Source: Chromobacterium piscinae | Lineage (GTDB): Bacteria > Pseudomonadota > Gammaproteobacteria > Burkholderiales > Chromobacteriaceae | Direction: 5' to 3' | Assembly (NCBI RefSeq): GCF_021129175.1 | Contig: NZ_JAJOHV010000025.1 | Coordinates: 62,001 to 126,000, forward strand | DNA: 64,000 nucleotides | Part shown: in pieces, positions 24,020-31,804 of the stretch | How positions within the stretch are numbered: the first letter of the stretch is position 1 | How the letters are laid out: every line of letters begins with the position of its first letter | Position numbers and translations under genes: made by a program | Notes under the pieces: generated by a model | Database searches by the model: none | What the model saw: the letters and a program-made list of their open reading frames with translations, nothing else | What the model was told of the DNA's origin: nothing

Positions 24020-26158
24020 ATGATGGCGAAAAAGCCCAAGCTGCAAACCTTCGAAAACAAGCGAACGCCCCTTCAGAACAGCCTGATCGGGCTTTTTGTG
24101 TTCTTGCTATGCATGACAATTGCCTCCTCGGTCGCCACTCAGTTTTTTGCGGCCAAGACCGCCTATTCGCCGTACCTGGGCGATGCAGTGTATTCCGGGC
24201 ATGGCTGGAAAGCTTACATCCCGTACGAATGGATGGCCTGGGGCTGGACATTCAGCGGCCGCCCGGCGGCACACTCGCTGGTCACCCAGATGCAGGTCAT
24301 CGCCCTCCTGGGCGCGATGGTATCGGTCATCATCGGCTTGGCCACCACTTTCTTCCTTTTCCGCGAAGAGAAGGGCATGGAGGCACTGCACGGTTCGGCC
24401 CACTGGGCGACCACCGACGAGATCGATGCAACGGGTACGCTCGGCTCTTCGACGCGCGCAGTCGATGGGGTCTACATCGGTTCGGTCATGTTTGACGAGC
24501 AAGGGCAGTCCATCACCCCAGCCAACCTGCCACCGTACGAAATGCGCTACATCCCCCGCATGCTCGGCGCGGAACAGGTACGCGACAAGGAAGGCCGACC
24601 TCTGTGGGACCCCAACCCAGCCACCATCAAAGCAATGGAGTATCTGCGTGACGATGGCAACACCCACATTCTGGTTTTTGCTCCGACGCGGTCCGGTAAA
24701 GGCCGCGGCCTGATTATCCCAACTCTATTCGCGTGGCGACATAGCGTGGTCGTGAACGATATTAAGGGGGAGAACTGGCAACTGACTTCCAGCATGCGCC
24801 AGGCGGCCGGGCAGACCGTCTTGCGCTTTGAACCGACTTGCATCAATGGAACTGGCGCATGCTGGAACCCTCTCGACGAAATCCGCAAATTTACCCTGCA
24901 TGATGTCTCGGACTCACAGAACATCATGCTGATGATGGTAGATCCAGAAGGGAAAGGTATCTCCGATGATCATTGGGCCTCGCGCGCATGGGAACTTCTT
25001 ACCGCGCTGGCGTTGCACATGATCTATTTCGAGCGCGATGCGTCGTTGACCGGAATGGCGAACTATCTGAGCGATCCCAAGTTCAACCCGTCCGAGCAGA
25101 TGTACCTGCGCATGAAAACGTCCGTGCACGACCCGGAAGGGCGGATGGGCTGGGTTGACTCATCAGGGGAACCGACGCTAACCCATCCGGTGGTCGCCAA
25201 TGCCGCCCAAGCCATGCTGAACACGCCGGAAGAGGAACGCGGCTCAGTGCTGTCCACGGCCAAGCGCGCCTTGGGCTTGTTTCTGGATCCAATCGTCGCG
25301 ATGAACACGAGCAAGAGCAACTTTCTGGTCAAAGATCTCATGAACATGGATCAGCCAGTCAGCTGTTACTACGTGACTCCGCCGAGCGACAAAGATCGCC
25401 TGCAGCCGCTCACGCGCCTGTTCTTCTCGATGGTCGTTCGGCGCAACGCTTCCGAAATGGAAGCCGAAGGCGGTCGCATGAAGGGCACCTTCAAGCACCG
25501 GCTGCTGATGCTGATCGACGAATTCCCGGCCATGCGCAAGATGGACGTGATCCAAGACGGGCTGGCATACGTTGCCGGTTACGGCATCAAGATGATGCTG
25601 ATCTGCCAAGATCTGAAGCAACTTACCGAACACTATGGTCAATATGAAACCGTAGTCGCGGGCTGCCATGTCCGCATCGCCTATGCTCCATCGGATGAAA
25701 TGACGGCCAAGCGCCTGGAAGAAATGTCGGGTATCACCACAATCACCGAGCAGCAGCAGTCTAGTTCGGCCAACCGTATGGGCATGTCAGGTGGCAACGT
25801 TTCTATTTCCCGCCACAAGACGCAACGCCCGCTGATGACGCAGCAGGAGTTCCTCACCATGTCCTACGAGGACATGGTGATTTTTATCGTCGGTTCGCAG
25901 CCAATCTACGGTCGCAAGATCAAGTACGACGAAATCGAGCAGTTCAACAAGTGGTCTAAACTGCCGGCTCCAATCAAAAGTGGAGCAACACGTATTCCCC
26001 AGAAGGAGAAGCCGGCACAGATCAAGGTGGAAGGCACCATTAGACCGGTCGACCCTGACACCAGAGTCACCCTTTCTGCAGAAGAGGCTCAGCTAGTGCA
26101 GCGCATGCTGATCTCTGAATTCGCCCTCAAAGAGGTGCGAGAAATCAAGGCGTTTTGA
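24020..26158 (+). CDS. traG: VirD4/TraG-type conjugative coupling protein
   Basis: The product is 712 residues. Two N-terminal membrane segments lie at about 20-42 and 88-112. Walker A is FAPTRSGKGRGLIIPT at about 222-237, followed by SVVVNDIKGENW, typical of TraG. Walker B is LLMLIDEFPAMRKMD at about 494-508, and the conserved ICQDLKQLTEHYG box follows. The protein couples the relaxosome to the secretion channel and pumps DNA. Family length is normal. It is preceded by CAGGAGAGC and followed by a small gene and the second methyltransferase in a compact operon. Confidence 0.95.
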   Translation: MMAKKPKLQTFENKRTPLQNSLIGLFVFLLCMTIASSVATQFFAAKTAYSPYLGDAVYSGHGWKAYIPYEWMAWGWTFSGRPAAHSLVTQMQVIALLGAMVSVIIGLATTFFLFREEKGMEALHGSAHWATTDEIDATGTLGSSTRAVDGVYIGSVMFDEQGQSITPANLPPYEMRYIPRMLGAEQVRDKEGRPLWDPNPATIKAMEYLRDDGNTHILVFAPTRSGKGRGLIIPTLFAWRHSVVVNDIKGENWQLTSSMRQAAGQTVLRFEPTCINGTGACWNPLDEIRKFTLHDVSDSQNIMLMMVDPEGKGISDDHWASRAWELLTALALHMIYFERDASLTGMANYLSDPKFNPSEQMYLRMKTSVHDPEGRMGWVDSSGEPTLTHPVVANAAQAMLNTPEEERGSVLSTAKRALGLFLDPIVAMNTSKSNFLVKDLMNMDQPVSCYYVTPPSDKDRLQPLTRLFFSMVVRRNASEMEAEGGRMKGTFKHRLLMLIDEFPAMRKMDVIQDGLAYVAGYGIKMMLICQDLKQLTEHYGQYETVVAGCHVRIAYAPSDEMTAKRLEEMSGITTITEQQQSSSANRMGMSGGNVSISRHKTQRPLMTQQEFLTMSYEDMVIFIVGSQPIYGRKIKYDEIEQFNKWSKLPAPIKSGATRIPQKEKPAQIKVEGTIRPVDPDTRVTLSAEEAQLVQRMLISEFALKEVREIKAF

Positions 26159-26173
26159 ATGAGGAGTGGAGTA

Positions 26174-26713
26174 ATGTTTGCCGATACCAAACGAGCGGTT
26201 ATTGAGGACCGCAAAGTCTTTTTCGAAGAGATGATCCGCGTGCTCAACGATGAGCCGACTGAGATCGATTTCATATTGGGACAACAGACCCTGTTCGTGC
26301 CCGCCTGCCAGGAGAAGCGCATTATCGACGCCGACCGTGGCAATCTGTTGATCTACTTCTACCCTGTGCACAACGAAATTACTTACCAACTCGCATGGTC
26401 GGTCTACCAGATCGGTGAGATGTTGAAGATTGGGTTGCTAGTCCAGAACAGTCAATTGGGTGAGCTGCTCAACGATCGCTATAACCAGTTTGATGGGATC
26501 TGGGACGGCACCTACGTGCGTAAGTCTGAGCGCGGCGCAATGATGATGTTCGAGTGGTCGTTTACAACGCCAAACCTGTACAGCAACTGGGCGGTTGCCG
26601 AGACCTACGTGCGCGGCCTGCGTCATGCACATTTCCGTGTGCTGAAGTTGCTCAGCGAAGCGGTGAGCAAGGCCCATGGCGCAATCCAGGCTGCAGTGGG
26701 CGGGGCTCGATAA
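26174..26713 (+). CDS. Hypothetical transfer-region protein
   Basis: The product is 179 residues; GAGGAG sets the start at 26174. I do not recognise the family. It is soluble, with motifs PTEIDFILGQQTLFVPACQE, YPVHNEITYQLAWSVYQI and WDGTYVRKSERG. Its stop overlaps the ATG of the FkbM-like methyltransferase by one base, so the two are translationally coupled. It might be the methyltransferase's partner or substrate. Confidence 0.6.
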   Translation: MFADTKRAVIEDRKVFFEEMIRVLNDEPTEIDFILGQQTLFVPACQEKRIIDADRGNLLIYFYPVHNEITYQLAWSVYQIGEMLKIGLLVQNSQLGELLNDRYNQFDGIWDGTYVRKSERGAMMMFEWSFTTPNLYSNWAVAETYVRGLRHAHFRVLKLLSEAVSKAHGAIQAAVGGAR

Positions 26714-27525
26714 TGGGGGAGCGTGCAGTTCAAGATTTTCTCACCCGTGTCGCCGGTTGCGGCACCAGCGATATCTCCCGACGCTGGGATCTGATCCCTC
26801 AGTACCCAGATGTAACTTATCCAGAACAGATCCTGTTGCGCGAGATCGAACTGTTCCTCGAACAGCGGCCTGACGGTGTGAAACTTGTCTCGCAAGGTAT
26901 TTTTGTTCGTGCAGACAATTCGATGGCCCCATACATCTTCTATCTGCTGGCCAGCGGAGCCTACGAGCATGGCGATATTCACTTGGTGCGTAAGCACGTG
27001 CGCGCCGGCGACGCAGCGCTGGTGCTTGGTGGCGGCATTGGCGTCATCGCGGCGGCGATTGCCGACAAGACACATCGCCCGGTCACCGTGGTGGATGCCA
27101 ACCCAGCGTTAGCCAGCAAGGTCGCGTGCACGGCAAAGCTCAACGGCGTTGAGCTGGACTTTATTCATGGGGCTATCGCGCCCGATCTCGGCAAATCTGG
27201 CCAGGCCGAATTCTGGATATCCGAAGAGTTCTGGGCTTCAAGCCTGTCGATCAAGACCTATAAGGCACAACAGTCGATCCAGGTTCCTCTGTTAGATTTC
27301 GAGCAAATTGCAGCCGAATTTGATACATTATTTATTGATATTGAATCGGCTGAAATGGCTCTGTTTAGCCAATGCCAGGTTCCTCCATCCATCACACAGT
27401 TGTTCGTGGAGATCCATCGACCCAACCTTGGGGAGATGTCTACGGCGCAGACGATGAATGCGATCTTCCATCAGGGTTTCAGCCTGGTTGATATGCACGG
27501 CATGACGTCTGTGTGGCAACGATAG
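26713..27525 (+). CDS. FkbM-like SAM-dependent methyltransferase, copy 2
   Basis: The product is 270 residues from the ATG at 26713. It is the paralogue of the protein at 5955-6803. Both have AYEHGDI, the SAM motif I (here LVLGGGIGVIAAAIADK), NGV-xDxIHG, EEFWASSL, a TLFIDIESAE motif IV region and LFVEIHRP. Divergence is high at the N-terminus. FkbM enzymes normally methylate O atoms of small molecules or glycans, but substrates vary. Being inside the coupling-protein operon suggests a protein or surface target linked to mating. A perfect operator copy follows five bases after the stop. Confidence 0.78.
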   Translation: MGERAVQDFLTRVAGCGTSDISRRWDLIPQYPDVTYPEQILLREIELFLEQRPDGVKLVSQGIFVRADNSMAPYIFYLLASGAYEHGDIHLVRKHVRAGDAALVLGGGIGVIAAAIADKTHRPVTVVDANPALASKVACTAKLNGVELDFIHGAIAPDLGKSGQAEFWISEEFWASSLSIKTYKAQQSIQVPLLDFEQIAAEFDTLFIDIESAEMALFSQCQVPPSITQLFVEIHRPNLGEMSTAQTMNAIFHQGFSLVDMHGMTSVWQR

Positions 27526-27529
27526 TCTG

Positions 27530-27545
27530 TTTTCACTGGTGAAAA
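27530..27545. promoter_or_regulatory. 16-bp operator, perfect copy
   Basis: TTTTCACTGGTGAAAA lies directly between the methyltransferase stop and the transglycosylase ATG, ending 19 bases before it. Confidence 0.75.
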
Positions 27546-27564
27546 CCAGACAAAGGAATTATTG

Positions 27565-28329
27565 ATGAAACTGTTAATTCCCGGGTTATTCTGCAGTTTT
27601 TTGGCTTTGCCGGCACTCGCTGATGAGGCCATGCTTTCGCTAATCAAACAATGTGCTCCCAGTGTCGGGTGGAGCACAATGTCCGCGATTGTGAACGTAG
27701 AGTCAAATGGCCATATGTATGCGATGGCGGATGCCGGACCGAAGCATCTTCCCTGGAGTGTACGCAAGAGTATGGTGCGGTCGTTCTTCTTTTCCAGTAA
27801 AGAAGAGACGGCCTCATTTGCACGCGGTTTGATCGCTCAGGGTCATACGGTTAGTCTAGGGCTGACGCAAATCAACGATCGCAACTTGCCGAGGCTGGGA
27901 CTCAGCATCGAACAGGTATTAGATCCGTGCACCAATGTTTCAACCGGGGCCAAGATCCTGACCGAATTCTACGACAAGGCCGTCAGACAGTACGGTCGTA
28001 GCGAAAAAGCACTGCAAGCGGCCATTTCGGCCTACAACTCCGGAAACTTTGTGCGCGGCTTCGAGAACGGTTATGTAAACCGCGTGATCGCGGCCGCCGG
28101 CGTAATTCCCTCCCTGAAGAGCGGTCCACAGCCGCGCCGAGGGCGCGGTGCAAACCCTGCCGCAGGCCCCGTGCTGGCAATCTGGACGCAATCGGCGCGT
28201 GTCGAGGAACGCCGGCAGTCGCGCCAGGCGCTACTAAAAGCAGCGAGGGAATCTCCGTTGGCCGAAGTTAAAGTCACGTTCGAAGATCCTACTAACGATA
28301 AAACCGATAAGCCCCGGGATAGCCTATGA
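27565..28329 (+). CDS. VirB1-like lytic transglycosylase
   Basis: The product is 254 residues; AAAGGA lies seven bases before the ATG. The signal peptide is KLLIPGLFCSFLALPALA. The SLT domain is of VirB1 type: MSAIVNVESNGHMYAM with the catalytic Glu in VESNG, then GLTQINDRNLPRLGLS and NVSTGAKILTEFYDKA, then ALQAAISAYNSGNF. It locally opens peptidoglycan for assembly of the conjugation channel. The C-terminal 70 residues are basic and low-complexity. It is under a perfect operator copy and overlaps the next gene by four bases. Confidence 0.9.
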   Translation: MKLLIPGLFCSFLALPALADEAMLSLIKQCAPSVGWSTMSAIVNVESNGHMYAMADAGPKHLPWSVRKSMVRSFFFSSKEETASFARGLIAQGHTVSLGLTQINDRNLPRLGLSIEQVLDPCTNVSTGAKILTEFYDKAVRQYGRSEKALQAAISAYNSGNFVRGFENGYVNRVIAAAGVIPSLKSGPQPRRGRGANPAAGPVLAIWTQSARVEERRQSRQALLKAARESPLAEVKVTFEDPTNDKTDKPRDSL

Positions 28330-28766
28330 ATCTCGATATAAGAAGCAAAAAAGAGTCGGCTCTGTATGGCGTGATGCGCCGCCTTGGCCAGTCTCTCTCC
28401 TACGCCGACCGCGTCATCGCCTCGTTCAAATCGGAATCTGTCTTCAACGATCGCGTAGAGGGCGTGCTGTTCACACATGATGCTCGTGTACCGACGGTGT
28501 TCGACAAAAAGTGGGTGGCCACACTGGAGGGTCTTCCGCCGGTCGGCCACCGCGCAATGGTCAAGATCACGGCCAGGCCGTTTCTGGATGGAAATGGACA
28601 ATTACATTTTTTAGTAAACAATTTTGAAATCCTCCCCGATCGCGCCCCTTTTAGCAGGTCACCAGGTGCAGACGGGACAACCACAGGAGGGGGGCATGTA
28701 GAACCGGTCAAGACTGGACTTAACAGAACAGGGGAACCCCCCTGCGTCATTTTTCAACTGGGGTGA
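28326..28766 (+). CDS. Hypothetical protein coupled to the transglycosylase gene
   Basis: The product is 146 residues and overlaps the upstream gene by ATGA. It has no recognised domain. The central part looks like a small beta-rich fold (GVLFTHDARVPTVFDKKWVA, GHRAMVKITARPFLDGNG, LHFLVNNFEIL), reminiscent of an OB-type barrel but not assignable. The C-terminal 35 residues are low complexity. It probably belongs to the transfer operon. Confidence 0.6.
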   Translation: MNLDIRSKKESALYGVMRRLGQSLSYADRVIASFKSESVFNDRVEGVLFTHDARVPTVFDKKWVATLEGLPPVGHRAMVKITARPFLDGNGQLHFLVNNFEILPDRAPFSRSPGADGTTTGGGHVEPVKTGLNRTGEPPCVIFQLG

Positions 28767-28794
28767 GTCAATGAGACTTACTGAAGGAGTAAAC

Positions 28795-30903
28795 ATGCAA
28801 GATACCATTGCGGTGCTGGTAATTGACTCGCATCCCGAAGTAACCGAGTCCCTCCAGTCTCTGCTGGTTACCGAAGGCCTGCGCGTCGATACCAGCAACA
28901 GTGGAGCGGAAGCCCTCGGAATGTTTGAAACGTGGAAACACGACATTGTGTTGATGGACTACAGCATCCAAGGGATGGATAGCTCGCGCATCGCCAACCG
29001 GATCCAAGCGCTCTCTGGCAGCCGTTGGACACCGATCATCTTCCTCACGGATTCGAACAGCTACGAGGCCTCTGAAGCCGCCGTAAAGGCACTGGAGATC
29101 GGTGGTGTGGACATTCTGACCCGGCCGACACAAAACGAGTTGCTGCTCACCAAGGTTCGGAACTGCGTGGACATGGTGGCAATGCGTAATGCCTACACGT
29201 CCGGCGAGTTACAATTCAAGGCAATCCTGGATCATTCGCTGGATGCCATCTTGGTCACAGATGACACTGGCACCATCCTGCAGTTCAACGCCCAGTCCAA
29301 GGAGGTCTTTGGCTGGAAACCTGAGGAGGTCATCGGCCAACCGATGACCCAGTTTATGCCTGTGGAGATGGTCAACCTCCATGCAGAAGCATTCAGTGGC
29401 AAATCCTTGCCGGCCATGTGGCATACGCGCCAAGTCAAGGCGGTTCGCAAGAACGGCGAGGTTTTCCCTATGGAAGTGCGGCTGGGCATGATCGAGCTTC
29501 CCAAGCGTCGACTCTTCACCGCGGCGATGCGCGACATCACCGAACTCGAGCGCCGTAACGCCGAGATATCTCAGCTCGCGCACTATGACAGTTTGACAGG
29601 GCTTCCCAACCGCAATTTGCTGCAGGACCGCTTACGCCTACTGATCTCGATGAGCACACGCTACAACAAGCTGTTCGGCCTGCTGTTCATCGACCTTGAC
29701 CACTTTAAAGAGATAAATGACACACACGGACACAATATCGGGGATCAGGTGCTGCAAGAGATCGCCAACCGACTGTTGAATTGTGTGCGGGACTCTGACA
29801 CGATCGCCCGTTTGGGCGGTGATGAATTCGTCGCCTTGCTCTACGATCTGCGCTGCGCCGATGACGCGCGTATCGTCGCCGAGCGGATCCGGGATGCATG
29901 CCGTAAGCCGGTAGAACTGGCCAGCGGAACTTTCCGTGTGGCATCCAGCATTGGCCTCGCCCTTTATCCGGATGACGGCCGCGATGCAGAGACGCTGATG
30001 AAGCACGCCGACGTGGCGATGTATCACGCCAAAGAAACAGGCCGGGATCGCTATTCGTTCTACAGCCACGAGATTAACAAAGTGGCCCAGCAGAAGCTGC
30101 TGATCGAGCAGGGACTGCAGCGCGCGTTGCAGACCGATGGCTTTGTACTACATTACCAGCCGCAAATAGACCTTACCACCCAGAAGACCATTGGCGCAGA
30201 GGCCTTACTACGCTGGGAGCACAACGGCGGGATCGTCCCGCCTGGGATGTTTATTCCTGTGGCCGAAGAGACTGGCCTTATCGTACAGATCGGCGAATGG
30301 GTGTTACGCGAGGCCTGCCGCGAGGGTAAACGCTGGCTCGACATGGGCCTTGGCCCGGAAGGAAAGGGACTAAGCGTCGGCGTGAACTTGTCGGCACGGC
30401 AGTTCAACCTCAGTCTGCCAAGCATGGTGTTCGGCATCCTGAGTGAAACGGGCTTGCCGGCGCATCTGCTGAATCTCGAGATCACCGAATCGTTCCTGAT
30501 GCAGGACATAGACCAGGCCGCACAGATCCTCGCAGAGCTGGCCAATGCCGGCATCCAGATCTCGGTGGACGACTTCGGCACCGGTTATTCCTGCCTAGCC
30601 TATCTCAAACGCTTGCCGGTACACACGATCAAGGTCGACCGCAGCTTTGTGAAGGACATCCTGCGAGATCAGAACGATCGCACCATCGTGGAAACCATCG
30701 TCGCCTTGGCCAAAAACCTGGGCCACCAGACCCTGGCGGAGGGTGTCGAAGAACATGAACAGATCGGCATGCTGGTCGCGCTCGGCTGCGACAGCTGCCA
30801 AGGCTATTTCTTCTCTCGGCCTGTGCCGGCGGAAGAGTTCGTCAACCAGTTTGCCCTGCCCATCATCTCTAGCACCACACAGCGTAAAAACGTTGCAGCA
30901 TAA
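28795..30903 (+). CDS. Receiver-PAS-GGDEF-EAL cyclic-di-GMP signalling protein
   Basis: The product is 702 residues; GGAG precedes the ATG at 28795. The receiver at about 5-120 has VIDSHPE and the phosphoacceptor in VLMDYSIQGMD. The PAS domain at about 140-255 contains DHSLDAILVTDDTGTILQFN. The GGDEF domain (about 270-430) has the intact catalytic motif RLGGDEFVAL. The EAL domain (about 440-695) has intact GAEALLRWEH, NLSARQF, DDFGTGYSCL and the KVDRSFVKDI lysine. Both cyclase and phosphodiesterase activities are therefore possible. On a conjugative plasmid it could tune host surface attachment or biofilm. It is followed by a hairpin terminator. Confidence 0.93.
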   Translation: MQDTIAVLVIDSHPEVTESLQSLLVTEGLRVDTSNSGAEALGMFETWKHDIVLMDYSIQGMDSSRIANRIQALSGSRWTPIIFLTDSNSYEASEAAVKALEIGGVDILTRPTQNELLLTKVRNCVDMVAMRNAYTSGELQFKAILDHSLDAILVTDDTGTILQFNAQSKEVFGWKPEEVIGQPMTQFMPVEMVNLHAEAFSGKSLPAMWHTRQVKAVRKNGEVFPMEVRLGMIELPKRRLFTAAMRDITELERRNAEISQLAHYDSLTGLPNRNLLQDRLRLLISMSTRYNKLFGLLFIDLDHFKEINDTHGHNIGDQVLQEIANRLLNCVRDSDTIARLGGDEFVALLYDLRCADDARIVAERIRDACRKPVELASGTFRVASSIGLALYPDDGRDAETLMKHADVAMYHAKETGRDRYSFYSHEINKVAQQKLLIEQGLQRALQTDGFVLHYQPQIDLTTQKTIGAEALLRWEHNGGIVPPGMFIPVAEETGLIVQIGEWVLREACREGKRWLDMGLGPEGKGLSVGVNLSARQFNLSLPSMVFGILSETGLPAHLLNLEITESFLMQDIDQAAQILAELANAGIQISVDDFGTGYSCLAYLKRLPVHTIKVDRSFVKDILRDQNDRTIVETIVALAKNLGHQTLAEGVEEHEQIGMLVALGCDSCQGYFFSRPVPAEEFVNQFALPIISSTTQRKNVAA

Positions 30904-31027
30904 TACATACAAGGATTAATAATGTAATTTGAAAATTCGATGAAATTTCACCGTAAACCGGTTATTGATCGCAACGAACTGGAGTCGGTCAGAGCAGTCG
31001 CTTGCGCTGCGCTGTTTTGATTTCTGC

Positions 31028-31052
31028 GGTGGTCCCGATTATCGGGACCACC
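31028..31052 (+). terminator. Hairpin, probable terminator
   Basis: GGTGGTCCCGAT and ATCGGGACCACC form a perfect 12-bp stem around a single T. No long T-run follows, so efficiency is uncertain. Confidence 0.55.
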
Positions 31053-31057
31053 ATTGA

Positions 31058-31073
31058 CTTTCACTGGAGAAAA
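31058..31073. promoter_or_regulatory. Operator-like site, two mismatches
   Basis: CTTTCACTGGAGAAAA ends one base before the ATG at 31075, the same placement as the perfect copy at 58714. The mismatch GGAGA improves a Shine-Dalgarno sequence, so this may now serve mainly as a ribosome site. Confidence 0.4.
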
Positions 31074-31074
31074 T

Positions 31075-31716
31075 ATGAAGCGGCGTAATCGTCGAAGCCT
31101 TTACCACTACCTGGTCGAATCACCCTGGTGGGTCAGTGTGAGCATCGCCTTTGGCGGTGCTTGTTTTTTTGGGGTGATAGCCAAGCATCTGCATGTCCCT
31201 GGGTACCGTATCAATGCAATTTCGCAAGCATTCGACCGAGCCCTACATGCATCAGGATTGCTTAACCTGATCGGTCTAGGTGTTGTTTTATTTGCTGTAC
31301 TCTGCGCCCTGCAGGCATACCGTCGACAACGCCAGCGTGCTTTGCTCTTCGATCGGAATAGAAACCTATGGAAAATTAAAAACCTTAGCTGGCAGCAGTT
31401 CGAACTACTCATCGGCGAAGCTTATCGCCGGCAGGGCTACACCGTTTGCGAGACCGGCCAGGGCGGAGCCGATGGTGGGGTAGACCTTATCCTTCACAAA
31501 GATAAAGAGATGATTTTAGTTCAGTGCAAGCAATGGCAAACCACCAGTGTCGGCGCAAAAATCGTACGCGAGATGTTCGGCCTAATGCATGCTCACCGAG
31601 CCAGCAGCGTGAAGATCATCAGCACGGGACGATTCACCAAACAGGCAACTGCATTCGCCCATGACAAACCAATTGAACTAATCGGGGGAGAGCAACTGGT
31701 GTCCCTCCTCAACTAA
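31075..31716 (+). CDS. Membrane-anchored Mrr-like restriction endonuclease-fold protein
   Basis: The product is 213 residues. Two N-terminal membrane segments lie at about 22-42 and 65-85. An Mrr_cat-type PD-(D/E)xK nuclease domain follows (about 105-205): LSWQQFELLIGEAYRRQGY, GGADGGVDLIL with the catalytic Asp, and ILVQCKQW supplying the QxK pair. A terminal helix region includes KIISTGRFTKQATAFA. Membrane-anchored Mrr-like proteins occur in plasmids and defence islands; their exact substrates are mostly unknown. It is monocistronic and convergent with the giant helicase gene. Confidence 0.85.
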   Translation: MKRRNRRSLYHYLVESPWWVSVSIAFGGACFFGVIAKHLHVPGYRINAISQAFDRALHASGLLNLIGLGVVLFAVLCALQAYRRQRQRALLFDRNRNLWKIKNLSWQQFELLIGEAYRRQGYTVCETGQGGADGGVDLILHKDKEMILVQCKQWQTTSVGAKIVREMFGLMHAHRASSVKIISTGRFTKQATAFAHDKPIELIGGEQLVSLLN

Positions 31717-31752
31717 AGCAAATAAGAAAACTGAATAATCACGACCCACAAA

Positions 31753-31777
31753 AAAACAGCGCCAACGGCGCTGTTTT
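31753..31777. terminator. Bidirectional terminator
   Basis: AAAACAGCGCC, loop AAC and GGCGCTGTTTT form a perfect 11-bp stem with A- and T-rich ends. It lies between the convergent Mrr-like gene and the giant helicase gene. Confidence 0.9.
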
Positions 31778-31804
31778 GTCTTTCGTAGAGCATCCGTAAT
31801 GTGC

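Noticed and set aside
30922-31020. AAGGA followed by ATG TAA at 30922, and a 26-codon frame at 30940
   Set aside because: A start-stop and a short frame without a ribosome site; nothing supports expression.
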